From assembly GCF_900177615.1 (NCBI RefSeq), contig NZ_FXAP01000001.1, positions 812,825 through 876,824 on the forward strand: a stretch of 64,000 nt of DNA, given 5' to 3'. This document shows, piece after piece, positions 28,843 through 39,350 of this stretch (position 1 is the first letter of the stretch; each line of letters starts with the position of its first letter). The notes under the pieces are model-generated. The model saw only the letters and a program-made list of their open reading frames with translations. It was not told the origin of the DNA and did not search any database. Position numbers and translations under genes: made by a program. Source of the DNA: Plantibacter flavus (GTDB lineage: Bacteria; Actinomycetota; Actinomycetes; Actinomycetales; Microbacteriaceae).

Positions 28843-29052
28843 ATGTCGATTGCCGCGTCCGTATTGGCTGCCACCGTCCTGGCCGAGTCGGAGCACGCCG
28901 TCGAACTCGCCGCACCGACCTGGGTGTTCGGCGCGGTCGCCCTCGTGCTGTTCGCCATCCTCGGCGCCGTGACCTTCAGCTACCGCGACGTCGCCAACCG
29001 CCATGCCGACAAGGGCGAGTCGGCCTCCGCTCACGGCGAGCACGGCCACTAG
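28843..29052 (+). CDS. Small single-helix membrane protein, unknown function
   Basis: 69-residue protein with one clear transmembrane helix ([21 protein letters not shown]) after a short N-terminal hydrophobic region, then a polar His/Ser-rich tail ending HGEHGH. The strong site AGAAGGAGAG 8 nt before the ATG and a TAGACT box upstream make it a real gene despite its size. I do not recognise a family; genes of this type commonly sit between proA and nadD in related actinobacteria. The histidine-rich tail might bind metal, but that is only a guess. Confidence 0.8.
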   Translation: MSIAASVLAATVLAESEHAVELAAPTWVFGAVALVLFAILGAVTFSYRDVANRHADKGESASAHGEHGH

Positions 29053-29055
29053 GCT
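29050..29055 (+). promoter_or_regulatory. -10 box TAGGCT for leaderless nadD transcript
   Basis: TAGGCT begins inside the stop codon of the small membrane gene and ends 7 nt before the nadD GTG; no ribosome site is present. Confidence 0.5.
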
Positions 29056-29062
29056 GTCCGGC

Positions 29063-29680
29063 GTGAGCGCGCCCGTCACCGAGACGACGACCCGTCGTCC
29101 TCGGATCGGGGTCATGGGCGGGACGTTCGACCCGATCCACCACGGGCACCTCGTCGCCGCCTCGGAGGTCGCGCAGCACTTCGATCTCGATGAGGTCGTC
29201 TTCGTCCCGACCGGAATGCCGTACCGGAAGTCGGGCGTGAGTGACAGCGAGCACCGCTACCTCATGACCGTGATCGCGACCGCAGCGAACCCCCGCTTCA
29301 CCGTCAGCCGGGTCGACATCGATCGAGCTGGACCGACGTACACGATCGACACGCTGCGCGATCTGCGCCGGAAGCGTCCCGATGCCGAGCTGTTCTTCAT
29401 CACTGGTGCCGACGCGATCGCCCAGATCCTCAGTTGGAAAGACGTCAGAGAGGTCTGGGACCTCGCTCACTTCGTCGCTGTGAGTAGACCGGGACACGAT
29501 TTGAACGTTTCCGGATTACCACAGCACGACGTAAGCTTGTTGGAAGTTCCGGCCCTAGCGATATCGTCGACGGATTGCCGGAGCCGGGTGAGCAAAGGCT
29601 TTCCGGTCTGGTATCTGGTTCCCGACGGTGTCGTGCAGTACATCACCAAGCACCACCTGTATCGGAGTGAAGCCACATGA
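29063..29680 (+). CDS. nadD: Nicotinate-nucleotide adenylyltransferase
   Basis: Adenylates nicotinic acid mononucleotide in NAD synthesis. 205 residues; the nucleotidyl-transferase site [11 protein letters not shown] is at residues 19-29 and the C-terminal ISSTDCRSR (family ISST-x-x-R) follows. DKNRYL-like and [17 protein letters not shown] blocks are present. I chose the GTG at 29063 because it starts 10 bp after the previous gene and fits a leaderless TAGGCT promoter; the in-frame ATG at 29003 lies inside the previous gene. The stop overlaps the following ATG by four bases. Confidence 0.95.
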   Translation: MSAPVTETTTRRPRIGVMGGTFDPIHHGHLVAASEVAQHFDLDEVVFVPTGMPYRKSGVSDSEHRYLMTVIATAANPRFTVSRVDIDRAGPTYTIDTLRDLRRKRPDAELFFITGADAIAQILSWKDVREVWDLAHFVAVSRPGHDLNVSGLPQHDVSLLEVPALAISSTDCRSRVSKGFPVWYLVPDGVVQYITKHHLYRSEAT

Positions 29681-30969
29681 CCGCGTTGCCAGAGGATGCG
29701 CCCCTGACCAGGCGACAGGCTCGAGCGAGCCAGCAGCCGTCGACGTCCGCTGACGAAGCGACGCCGGACGCTGCTGCACCACGGACACGACGCGCGTCGA
29801 CATCCGAACCCGTCGCCGGGGGAGCGATCCCCGAGCAGGCCACGTCGCGCGACGACAGCGCTCCAGCACCTGCGTCCACGTCACCCGCGCCGTCGTCGAG
29901 CACTCAGGCATCCGGTGCACCTGCTCCGGCCCCGACCGGTGGACTCACGCGCCGTCAGTTGCGAGAACTCGAGCGCACCGGATCGATCGAGCAGGTGGGC
30001 TCCCCGGCAGCGCCGGTCGCTCCTCCGGTCGAGCAGCCGGTCCCTTCGGTCGCCCTGCCGCCGCGGACGCCAGACCAGGTGGTCGCTCCACCCCAGAAGC
30101 AGAACAAGGCGGCCCGTCAGCAGGCCGCGAAGCTCGCGCAGCAGGAAGCGGACGCCAAGGCTGCCGCCGCAGCTGAGCAGGAACGTCGCGAAGCCGCGGC
30201 CACCAAGCAGGCCGAGCAGCGCAAGGCCGCCGAGCGCAAGGCCGAAGAACAGCAGGCCGCAGAACGCAAGGCCGAAGAACGCAAGGCGGCTGAACGGAAG
30301 GCCGCTGAGCGGGCCGCCGCCGACGAGCGTGCAACCAAGGCCCGGTCCGCCGAGGTGCCGACGCCTCCCGTGACCCCCGCCGCCGCGACACCGGTGGCCA
30401 CCGGTTCGCTCTTCGACGTCTCGGACCGCGACGACATCTCCGAGGACCCCGCGTCGACCCTGTCGAAGGGGTTCGGGCGCGACTCCATGCTCGTGGCGGC
30501 ACTCGAAGCCGAGAAGGCTTCGCAGGCCGACAACGAGGTCGCGTTCGAAGACCTCCTCGGAAGCGGTATGACGAGCACGGGGCAGATCACCACGAGCTCG
30601 CTCATCATCCCCGTCGCACCGGCGCAGGCTGAGGCGGGCGCCACCTCCAACTCCACCGGCGAGATCCTCATCACCGGAACCATCGATCTGCCCCGCGGAC
30701 TGGGTTCCGCCGGTCAAGACCCGAACCATTTCGACGGTGCAGGGATCGACCGACTCATCGAGGGCGACGAACTGCCGGCCTCGGTCACCGCAGCGTCCCC
30801 GGTCGCGGCCAGCCGCGCGGTCAGTAGCCACGGTTCCACCCGCGACGTCGTCCCGGCCACCACCAACCAGAGCAACAAGCTGCTGATGACGCTCGCGATC
30901 GCCGCCGCGGTGCTCGCCGCCGGCGTGATCGCGGTGCTCATCATCGGTTTCTTCGGCGGAGCGTTCTAG
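29677..30969 (+). CDS. Coiled-coil, C-terminally membrane-anchored protein of unknown function
   Basis: 430 residues with no catalytic domain that I recognise. In order: a Pro/Ala/Ser-rich disordered N-terminus with two copies of a basic LTRRQ motif ([11 protein letters not shown] at residue 10 and [12 protein letters not shown] near 89); a Lys/Glu/Ala coiled coil at about 145-230 built of AERKAEE-like units; an acidic linker with [11 protein letters not shown]; a second disordered part; and one C-terminal helix ([20 protein letters not shown]) that would leave almost nothing outside, a tail-anchor layout with the bulk in the cytosol. It overlaps nadD by four bases and precedes rsfS. LTRRQ/LTRRE proteins are common in Microbacteriaceae without assigned function. 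Confidence 0.8.
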   Translation: MTALPEDAPLTRRQARASQQPSTSADEATPDAAAPRTRRASTSEPVAGGAIPEQATSRDDSAPAPASTSPAPSSSTQASGAPAPAPTGGLTRRQLRELERTGSIEQVGSPAAPVAPPVEQPVPSVALPPRTPDQVVAPPQKQNKAARQQAAKLAQQEADAKAAAAAEQERREAAATKQAEQRKAAERKAEEQQAAERKAEERKAAERKAAERAAADERATKARSAEVPTPPVTPAAATPVATGSLFDVSDRDDISEDPASTLSKGFGRDSMLVAALEAEKASQADNEVAFEDLLGSGMTSTGQITTSSLIIPVAPAQAEAGATSNSTGEILITGTIDLPRGLGSAGQDPNHFDGAGIDRLIEGDELPASVTAASPVAASRAVSSHGSTRDVVPATTNQSNKLLMTLAIAAAVLAAGVIAVLIIGFFGGAF

Positions 30970-31024
30970 CCCTGCCGGCATCCATCCGATCGCGCACCAT
31001 GCGATCGCCAGAGGAGTACACCAC

Positions 31025-31402
31025 ATGACCCTGTCCGACACCACACTGGACGCCGTCCAGCTCGCAGCGACCGCAGCCGAGTCCAAGGGCGGCGAGGACC
31101 TCGTCGCGCTCGACGTCTCCGGTCCGTTGCCGTTCGTCGACGCCTTCCTCCTCGTCACCGGTCGGAGTGAGCGCAACGTCGTCGCCATCGCCGGCGAGGT
31201 CGAAGACCGCCTGAACGCGAGCGGCGTGAAGACGCTGCGACGCGAAGGCAAGTCCGAGGGGCGGTGGATCCTGCTCGACTTCGGCGAGGTCGTCGTCCAC
31301 GTCTTCCACGAGGAGGAGCGGATGTACTACTCGCTGGAGCGTCTGTGGAAGGACTGCCCGGTGATTCCGCTGGTCTCGTCCGCCCCGCAGCCCGCGAACT
31401 GA
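31025..31402 (+). CDS. rsfS: Ribosomal silencing factor RsfS
   Basis: Binds L14 on the large subunit and blocks subunit joining when nutrients are short. The 125-residue protein has the diagnostic DUF143 features: KGGEDLVALDVSGPLPFVDA, the GRSERNVVAIAGEVEDRL helix, EGKSEGRWILLDFGEVVVHV and FHEEERMYYSLERLWKD. A good site (AGAGGAG) precedes the ATG. It is the end of the nadD-coiled-coil-rsfS group, in the usual actinobacterial order. Confidence 0.96.
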   Translation: MTLSDTTLDAVQLAATAAESKGGEDLVALDVSGPLPFVDAFLLVTGRSERNVVAIAGEVEDRLNASGVKTLRREGKSEGRWILLDFGEVVVHVFHEEERMYYSLERLWKDCPVIPLVSSAPQPAN

Positions 31403-31509
31403 CCATCCCGTCGGTGCCGAGCACCGAAAGTGGTCACAACCGCTCTCAAGATGTAGTAACCTATTCAAGTTGCTTCCGCTGAATCAGCAGGGGCGAGCAA
31501 GTTGAATAC

Positions 31510-31582
31510 GGGTCTGTGGCGCAGCTGGTAGCGCACCTGCATGGCATGCAGGGGGTCAGGGGTTCGAGTCCCCTCAGATCCA
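31510..31582 (+). tRNA. tRNA-Ala (anticodon GGC)
   Basis: 73-nt cloverleaf. The acceptor GGGTCTG pairs with CAGATCC (one G-T), and the discriminator is A. The D-arm contains GCGCAGCTGGTAGCGC; the anticodon stem CCTGC/GCAGG encloses the loop ATGGCAT with anticodon GGC. The T-arm CAGGGGTTCGAGTCCCCTC is canonical, preceded by a GGGTC variable loop. CCA is not encoded (CCC follows). A perfect terminator lies 13 nt downstream. Confidence 0.95.
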
Positions 31583-31594
31583 CCCGAACACCGA

Positions 31595-31630
31595 GAAGTC
31601 CCCGTCAGCCGAACAGCTGACGGGGACTTC
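31595..31630. terminator. Bidirectional terminator between tRNA-Ala and the aldo/keto reductase gene
   Basis: Perfect 15-bp arms 31595-31609 (GAAGTCCCCGTCAGC) and 31616-31630 with a 6-nt loop. Confidence 0.9.
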
Positions 31631-31648
31631 TGCGTTGGTGCCCTGAGG

Positions 31649-34129
<2,481 letters not shown>

Positions 34130-34150
34130 GACGCACGGCCTCGGACGGCG

Positions 34151-35308
34151 TCAGCGCAGCCAGCGCATCGTGTAGGCGTCGGCGAGGATCGGCATCGCGG
34201 GGCCGTTGAGTGCGGTTCGCAGCGCAAGGTCCCGCACTCCGACGAGCGGGCTCGGCAACGGACGTCCCAAGCGCATGTTGAGCTCCGCCTGCCATGAGGC
34301 CCGACGGATCGCGCGCTGTTGGCGGGAGACGGCCGCGGCCACGTCGTGCTGTGTCGAGAGATGCCCGGTGGTCATGCGGGCGATCAATGGCGCGAAGACC
34401 CGTGCGTCGGACCAGCCCAGGTTCATGCCCTGCCCGCCGATCGGGCTGATCTCGTGGGCGGCGTCGCCCAGATAGACGACCCGACCGTCGACGACGCGCT
34501 TCCGTCGTCGACGAAGCACGCCGAACGCGCTGAGCATGGTGTTCGTCGCCGGATCCACGTCGTCGCCAGTGCGTTCGGCGACGAGGGACGCGAGGTCGGA
34601 CGCGGTGGGTTCCGGGCGGGCGGCGTCCTGATCGACCGAGTACCCGGTGTGCACGACGTATCGTCGCGTGCCATGGGGGAGCGGGAAGGACTCGACGACC
34701 CCTCGGTGGTGCAGGTGCACCCTGGCGATGGAACCGGCCCCACTCCGATCCGCGACGTCGCCCATGAGGTACCGGTCCCGGTATCGGTGCGCGGGGCCTG
34801 GAGCCTGCATCCCGTCGACGGTGGCGCGTCCTCCTGCTGCGACGACCACGACGGCTGCGCGGGTGCTCACCGTTCCACCGGCGTCACTGCCGGACACGAG
34901 GACGCCGTCCTCGGCCGGCATCAACCGCGTACAGCTCGTCCCCGTCCGGAGCGATCCCGGCGCGACGGCTTCGAGTCGAGCACGGAGGAACCGTTCGGTC
35001 CGCCATTGCTCGAGCGCGGCGACGTAGGGGTGCGGGACGGGCCGATCACGGAACACGACCGCCCCGAGGCGTCGTCCGGCGTTCCAGGCTTCGCCCTGGT
35101 CGATCCGGACCGCGTCGCGGCGGATCTCGTCGAGGACGCCGAGTCGCTCGAACAGGTCGAGCGACGGCGGGTGGATCCCGATCGCCCGGGTGCCGGAGGG
35201 TGGGTCCGACCGTCGTTCCCAGACGGTCACGTCGACGCCGGCCTGAGCGAGGAGGATCGCCGACACGAGGCCGACCGGTCCGCCACCGATGACGAGCACC
35301 TCGGTCAT
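34151..35308 (-). CDS. FAD-dependent monooxygenase of the polyketide operon (SrsC-like)
   Basis: 385-residue class A flavoprotein hydroxylase. The Rossmann motif VIGGGPVGLVSAILLAQAG is at residues 6-24, the aromatic-hydroxylase block with an arginine follows (ERRSDPPSGTRAIGIHPPSL), and the second FAD motif is VYLGDAAHEISPIGGQGMNL. By family it hydroxylates an aromatic ring with NAD(P)H and O2; here the ring is most likely the resorcinol made by the polyketide synthase, giving a hydroquinone that oxidises to a quinone. It is the third gene, overlapping the methyltransferase by four bases. SrsC of Streptomyces griseus is the functional parallel I have in mind. Confidence 0.85.
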   Translation of the reverse strand: MTEVLVIGGGPVGLVSAILLAQAGVDVTVWERRSDPPSGTRAIGIHPPSLDLFERLGVLDEIRRDAVRIDQGEAWNAGRRLGAVVFRDRPVPHPYVAALEQWRTERFLRARLEAVAPGSLRTGTSCTRLMPAEDGVLVSGSDAGGTVSTRAAVVVVAAGGRATVDGMQAPGPAHRYRDRYLMGDVADRSGAGSIARVHLHHRGVVESFPLPHGTRRYVVHTGYSVDQDAARPEPTASDLASLVAERTGDDVDPATNTMLSAFGVLRRRRKRVVDGRVVYLGDAAHEISPIGGQGMNLGWSDARVFAPLIARMTTGHLSTQHDVAAAVSRQQRAIRRASWQAELNMRLGRPLPSPLVGVRDLALRTALNGPAMPILADAYTMRWLR

Positions 35309-36021
35309 CGGGGGCCGTCCGCTGCCGACGGGACGGTCTGCGAGAGCAGGAGTCGCATGGGGAAGCTTCGCTCGACGTTCCAGTCGTCGGGCACGACGCG
35401 CTGCAGCTCGTCCTGGCGATAGCTGCGACGGATCGAGCGGAGGCCGTCGACGTGCAGGAAGGAACGCCTTCGTCCTGCACGGGTGGCGAGCCCGTAGACC
35501 GCGTACGCGAGTCGGTCGCGCTCGAGGTCGCTGTGCAGGACGAGTCGTCTGGCGATCCGTGAACTGTCGGCGAGCAGGCTCGACAGGCCCGCGGGATCGA
35601 GGTGGTGGAGCACGTGGTTGGACAGGACGATGTCGGCCTCCTCGCCACCGGCGACGAGGTCGCTGCTGTGCGCCGGACGGAAGGCGACGGGGCCATCGGG
35701 GTACCGGCGACGGGCGAAGGCCACGGACCGCTCGTCGGGATCGATCCCCACCACCTGCACGGGGAGGTGGTCGGCCTGCGCCCAGTCGGCGATGGCCACG
35801 GCGACATCGCCACCACCGAAGCCGATGTCGAGGATCGTCGTGGTCCGGGACGGGTGGAGGAGTGGACGGATGCGCGACCGGTACAGACCACGCCAGCCCG
35901 AGACGAGCCGGTTCACCGTCGCGAACCTGGCGTAGGTGGCGTCCAGCAGCGCGGGATCGCAGTCGGGGTCGTCCATCAGTTCGAGGAGATCCGTCGCACG
36001 GCGGCCGAGGTCGGGCAGCAT
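35305..36021 (-). CDS. SAM-dependent methyltransferase of the polyketide operon (SrsB-like position)
   Basis: 238-residue class I methyltransferase. The SAM loop is in TILDIGFGGGDVAVAIADWA, followed by VVGIDPDERSV with the acidic ribose-binding Asp, and the IVLSNHVLHHLDPAGLSSLL segment after strand 4. The N-terminal helical part (DATYARFATVNRLVSGWRGLYR) is common in small-molecule methyltransferases. The ATG at 36021 overlaps the polyketide synthase stop by one base (TGATG). It probably methylates the phenolic ring or its hydroxyl; C- versus O-methylation cannot be decided by sight. Confidence 0.88.
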   Translation of the reverse strand: MLPDLGRRATDLLELMDDPDCDPALLDATYARFATVNRLVSGWRGLYRSRIRPLLHPSRTTTILDIGFGGGDVAVAIADWAQADHLPVQVVGIDPDERSVAFARRRYPDGPVAFRPAHSSDLVAGGEEADIVLSNHVLHHLDPAGLSSLLADSSRIARRLVLHSDLERDRLAYAVYGLATRAGRRRSFLHVDGLRSIRRSYRQDELQRVVPDDWNVERSFPMRLLLSQTVPSAADGPR

Positions 36022-37148
36022 CAGGCCCGGCCGGCCCGGAGCCGGAGCAGCGCGCTCTCGATCGTCAGTCCCGGACCGAAGGCGAGGGCGCACACCCGTT
36101 CATCGGCGTCGGCCGGCGCGCCGTCGAGCAGGCTCTGGAGGATGAAGAGCACGGTCGCGCTCGACATGTTGCCGTACTCGCGGAGCACCGTGCGTGACGG
36201 AGCCAGCAGTTCGTCGTCGAGCCCGAACCCGCGCTGGACCCGGTCGAGGATGCTCCGGCCACCGGGATGGATCGCCCAGCGGTCGATCGACGAGACCGGG
36301 GCGTCATCGGCTGCGGCGAGGAGTGGGCGGAGGGCGATCTCGAGGTGCTCGCCGATCAGCTTGGGCACCGCGCCGCTCAGGACCATCTCGAACCCGTGAT
36401 CGCCGATCGTCCAGGCCATCTCCGTCTCGCCGTCCGGCACGAGCGCGGTGGACCAGCCGTCGAACTCGAGCACGGGCGCGGACGAACCGGTGTCCCGACC
36501 GGTCACGACGGCAGCCGCGGCACCGTCGGCGAACACCGAGGAACCGAGGATCACGTCGGGGTCGTCGGAGGAACGGAGGTGGATGGAGCAGAGCTCGATG
36601 CAGACCACGAGGACGACGGCGTCGGGGTCGGCTGTGCAGAACGCCTCTGCGGCGCGAAGGGCGGGGAACGCGGCGAAGCACCCCTGGAACCCCAGGTGGT
36701 AGCGCTCCGTGCCCGGGTCCAGCCCGAGGTCGCGCACGAGGAGGTATTCCGGGCCGGGCGCGAAGAACCCGGTGCAGGACGCGGTCACGACGTGGGTGAC
36801 GTCCGCCGCCGACAGACCGGGGGCGGCGTCCAATGCCCGCCGTGCGGCCTCGAGGAGCAGCGGGGGAGCGTGCTCGATGTAGGCGTCGTTCCGCACGCCG
36901 GTGGGCGGGGAGAGCACCTGCCGCTGCGCCGCGTCGTAGAAGGCGGCCGTGGTCGTCTCGACCTCGTGGTCGAAGGCGTCGATGACGGTGTGCCTGGTGT
37001 CGATGGCGGACGCGTCGAAGGCGGCGCCGATGAGACGCTGGGCGAGCCGGGTCCGCCCGGGTTGGTCGCGGAACACATCCCTGATCTCGTCTTGATGAAG
37101 GATGGTCTGAGGAACGGCCACGCCGATCGCCCTCACGGAGACGGTCAT
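36021..37148 (-). CDS. Type III polyketide synthase (chalcone/alkylresorcinol synthase superfamily)
   Basis: 375-residue homodimeric ketosynthase that extends an acyl-CoA starter with malonyl-CoA and cyclises the product. The catalytic triad is visible: Cys157 in GFQGCFAAFPALRAA, His294 in RWAIHPGGRSILD and Asn327 in REYGNMSSATVLF. The C-terminal loop FGPGLTIESALL is also diagnostic (GFGPG-type). The cysteine context GCFAAF lacks the glycine pair of plant CHS and RppA-like enzymes, suggesting a separate clade. It is the first gene of a PKS-methyltransferase-monooxygenase operon with overlapping ends. TACACT 5 nt before the ATG suggests a leaderless mRNA. The product is probably an alkylresorcinol or alkylpyrone. 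Confidence 0.93.
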   Translation of the reverse strand: MTVSVRAIGVAVPQTILHQDEIRDVFRDQPGRTRLAQRLIGAAFDASAIDTRHTVIDAFDHEVETTTAAFYDAAQRQVLSPPTGVRNDAYIEHAPPLLLEAARRALDAAPGLSAADVTHVVTASCTGFFAPGPEYLLVRDLGLDPGTERYHLGFQGCFAAFPALRAAEAFCTADPDAVVLVVCIELCSIHLRSSDDPDVILGSSVFADGAAAAVVTGRDTGSSAPVLEFDGWSTALVPDGETEMAWTIGDHGFEMVLSGAVPKLIGEHLEIALRPLLAAADDAPVSSIDRWAIHPGGRSILDRVQRGFGLDDELLAPSRTVLREYGNMSSATVLFILQSLLDGAPADADERVCALAFGPGLTIESALLRLRAGRA

Positions 37149-37153
37149 GCTGC

Positions 37154-37159
37154 AGTGTA
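37154..37159 (-). promoter_or_regulatory. -10 box TACACT for leaderless polyketide operon transcript
   Basis: TACACT on the minus strand ends 5 nt before the ATG at 37148, within a 46-bp divergent spacer. Confidence 0.5.
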
Positions 37160-37182
37160 CCGCCGCGGCCCGGGTGTCACCC

Positions 37183-37188
37183 TAAGCT
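37183..37188 (+). promoter_or_regulatory. -10 box TAAGCT for leaderless prenyltransferase transcript
   Basis: TAAGCT ends 6 nt before the GTG at 37195, in the same 46-bp spacer as the polyketide promoter. Confidence 0.5.
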
Positions 37189-37194
37189 GAGGCG

Positions 37195-38061
37195 GTGTTC
37201 TCCATGGTCCGTCGTCTGTTCGCGTCCTCGCATCCCGGGCCGACCGTCGCGGTGACCGTTCTCGCCGTCGTACTCGGATCGACCGTCGGCCTGCCACCCC
37301 TCCGGACGGCACTGCTCGGCGTGGTGGTGTTCGTCGGGCAACTCTCGATCGGCTGGTCCAACGACTGGCTCGACGCCAGGCGGGATCGTCGCTCGGGACG
37401 ACAGGACAAACCGATCGCACGCGGTGACCTCAGCGTCTCGACCGTCCGGGCGGCGGCACTGCTGGCCGGTGCGGCGAGCATTCCGCTCTCGGCATCACTC
37501 GGCTGGGCGTCGGCGGCCTCGCACCTGCTCTTCCTCGTCTGCGGATGGGCCTACAACCTGGGTCTCAAGGCGACGGCCTGGTCGGTCGTCCCGTTCATCG
37601 TGGGGTTCGGCGCATTGCCCGCCGTGGTCACCTTCGCTGCGGTCCCACCGATCGTGCCGGCCGCGTGGACGCTCGCCGTCGGTGGGCTGTTCGGTGTGGC
37701 GATCCACTTCACGAACGCACTGCCCGATCTCGAGGACGACCTGCGGACCGGCGTCCGCGGCCTGCCGCACCGGCTCGGCGCGCGGACCGCCGGCTGGACG
37801 GCCTTCGTCGCCCTTGGCGTCTCAGGTGTGGTCGCCGTCCTCGGACAGAGCGGGATCTTCGTCGGCAGGCCCATCGCACCGCCGATCGTCGGGGTGCTGG
37901 GTACGGTCGGCGTCCTCGCGCTCGTCGTGTGGGGGCTCGTGCTCGTCGGAACCCGAGCGCCGGACCGTCTGCTGTTCCGACTGATCATCGGGGCTGCCCT
38001 GCTCGTCACCGTGGTGTTGGCAGTGGCCGGGACGAATCTCGGCGCGGCCCAGGTCGGTTGA
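37195..38061 (+). CDS. UbiA-family membrane prenyltransferase next to the polyketide operon
   Basis: 288-residue polytopic enzyme that transfers a polyprenyl group to an aromatic acceptor. The first Asp-rich motif is N56-D57-xx-D60-xxx-D64 (NDWLDARRD, followed by RRSGRQDKPIARG), and the second is D178-xx-D181-D182 (PDLEDDLRTGVRGLP). Eight to nine hydrophobic helices are visible. Both metal-diphosphate motifs are complete, so it should be active. It is separated from the divergent polyketide synthase by 46 bp, making co-regulation likely, and its acceptor may be the PKS product. A housekeeping role (menaquinone or heme O) is the alternative, but MenA and CtaB normally sit elsewhere. The next gene converges 9 bp away. 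Confidence 0.88.
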   Translation: MFSMVRRLFASSHPGPTVAVTVLAVVLGSTVGLPPLRTALLGVVVFVGQLSIGWSNDWLDARRDRRSGRQDKPIARGDLSVSTVRAAALLAGAASIPLSASLGWASAASHLLFLVCGWAYNLGLKATAWSVVPFIVGFGALPAVVTFAAVPPIVPAAWTLAVGGLFGVAIHFTNALPDLEDDLRTGVRGLPHRLGARTAGWTAFVALGVSGVVAVLGQSGIFVGRPIAPPIVGVLGTVGVLALVVWGLVLVGTRAPDRLLFRLIIGAALLVTVVLAVAGTNLGAAQVG

Positions 38062-38070
38062 GACGGGGCG

Positions 38071-39240
38071 TCAGTACCAGTTGGTCGCTTCCGAGTGCGC
38101 CCACGCGCCGCAGGGGGAGCCGTATCGGCTGTCGATGTAGTTCAGGCCCCAGTTGATCTGCGTCGCCGCGTTGGTGCGCCAGTCGTCGCCGGAGCTGGCC
38201 ATCTTGCTCCCGGGCAAGGACTGCGGGATGCCGTAGGCGCCGCTGGACTCGTTGTAGGCGTTGACGCGCCAACTCGACTCCCGTGTCCAGAGCTGCAGCA
38301 GGCACTGGAATTCTCCGCTGCCCCAGCCGTAGGCGCCGATCGCGGACTGGGCGTATGCCTTGGCTCCGGCCGGGTCGGCCGCGAGGTCCGGCGGAGGAGC
38401 GCTCGTGGAGCCCTCGCCACCGGTCGCCTCGTTGCGTCGCTGCTCCTCCGCGGCGATCGCCTCCTGGCTCTGCGCGTAGGCCTGTTCGACCGCCGCGGTG
38501 GTGTTCTTGAGGACGGCGAGCTGCTGATACAGCCGGTCGCGGTTGGCCTGCTGTTCGGCGACCGCCGCATCGGCGGCGTCGCTCGCGGACTGCGCCGTCT
38601 CGTAGCTGGCATCCGCCGCCTCCGAGAGTCGCTGACGTTCGGTCTCGGCCGCCGTCGCCTGCTCGGCGAGCGCGGTCGCCGTGTTGCTCGCGGCGGTCGC
38701 GGACGCGAGGTCTTGAGCCGAGGTCTCGCTCAGCTTGCTGATCGCGCTGAGCTTGGACAGGAGGTCGTCGTCGGCCGCGCCGGAGAGGACGAGGGAGAGT
38801 GTCGGATCGACGCCGCCGGTGCGCGTCATCTGGGCGATGACCGCGCCGGCCTGACGCTTGCTCGATGCCGCTGCCGATGCTGCGGCCGTCGCCTGCGCAC
38901 TGATCGTGTCCGCGACGGCGGCCTGCGCGTCGAACGCCGCCTTGGCCTCACCCGCGGCCGCGCCCTGGCGGACGGCTTCGTCGCCGAGCCGGGCGGACTC
39001 GTCGCGCAGTCCGTCGAGGAGGGACACGATCCGGTCGGCTTCGGCCTGGGCGGTCGATTCGTTCGCCTTGGCCGCCTGGACGTCGTCCCAGCTCGGGTAG
39101 TCGGCGGTCCGGAACGAGGTGGGGGTCACGGCGGCCGCCGGGCTTGCGACCGACACCGCGATGACGAGCGCGGCTCCGAGGGCGGCGGCTCGCGAGACGC
39201 CCCTCGAGCGGGGCGAGAGGGCTGTCAGCGGCTTGCGCAT
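38071..39240 (-). CDS. Secreted coiled-coil protein with C-terminal transglycosylase-like domain
   Basis: 389 residues. The N-terminus is a signal peptide (RSRGVSRAAALGAALVIAVSV, cleavage near SPAAA-V). Residues 50-270 are Ala-rich coiled coil like the N-terminal domain of RipA/NlpC-type proteins. A short Pro/Gly linker leads to a lysozyme-fold domain of the aggregation-promoting-factor/SLT type, with catalytic Glu321 in TRESSWRVNAYN and SSGAYGIPQSLPGSKM. The ATG follows CCAGGA at about 9 nt. The protein probably cleaves peptidoglycan during growth or division. Three GTCAC copies lie upstream. A longer frame reaching 39549 crosses the divergent gene and is rejected. Confidence 0.9.
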   Translation of the reverse strand: MRKPLTALSPRSRGVSRAAALGAALVIAVSVASPAAAVTPTSFRTADYPSWDDVQAAKANESTAQAEADRIVSLLDGLRDESARLGDEAVRQGAAAGEAKAAFDAQAAVADTISAQATAAASAAASSKRQAGAVIAQMTRTGGVDPTLSLVLSGAADDDLLSKLSAISKLSETSAQDLASATAASNTATALAEQATAAETERQRLSEAADASYETAQSASDAADAAVAEQQANRDRLYQQLAVLKNTTAAVEQAYAQSQEAIAAEEQRRNEATGGEGSTSAPPPDLAADPAGAKAYAQSAIGAYGWGSGEFQCLLQLWTRESSWRVNAYNESSGAYGIPQSLPGSKMASSGDDWRTNAATQINWGLNYIDSRYGSPCGAWAHSEATNWY

Positions 39241-39344
39241 GCGTCCATCCTGGCGGTCACCCACGCAAGTGTAGCCGCCGATGTCACATTCGTCACTCCT
39301 GCCACACCGGGAGCGACGCCCAGCCTGCGTGGAAGATCCGAGCC

Positions 39345-39350
39345 TAGAGT
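39345..39350 (+). promoter_or_regulatory. -10 box TAGAGT for leaderless GH3 transcript
   Basis: TAGAGT ends 6 nt before the GTG at 39357; no ribosome site. Confidence 0.5.
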
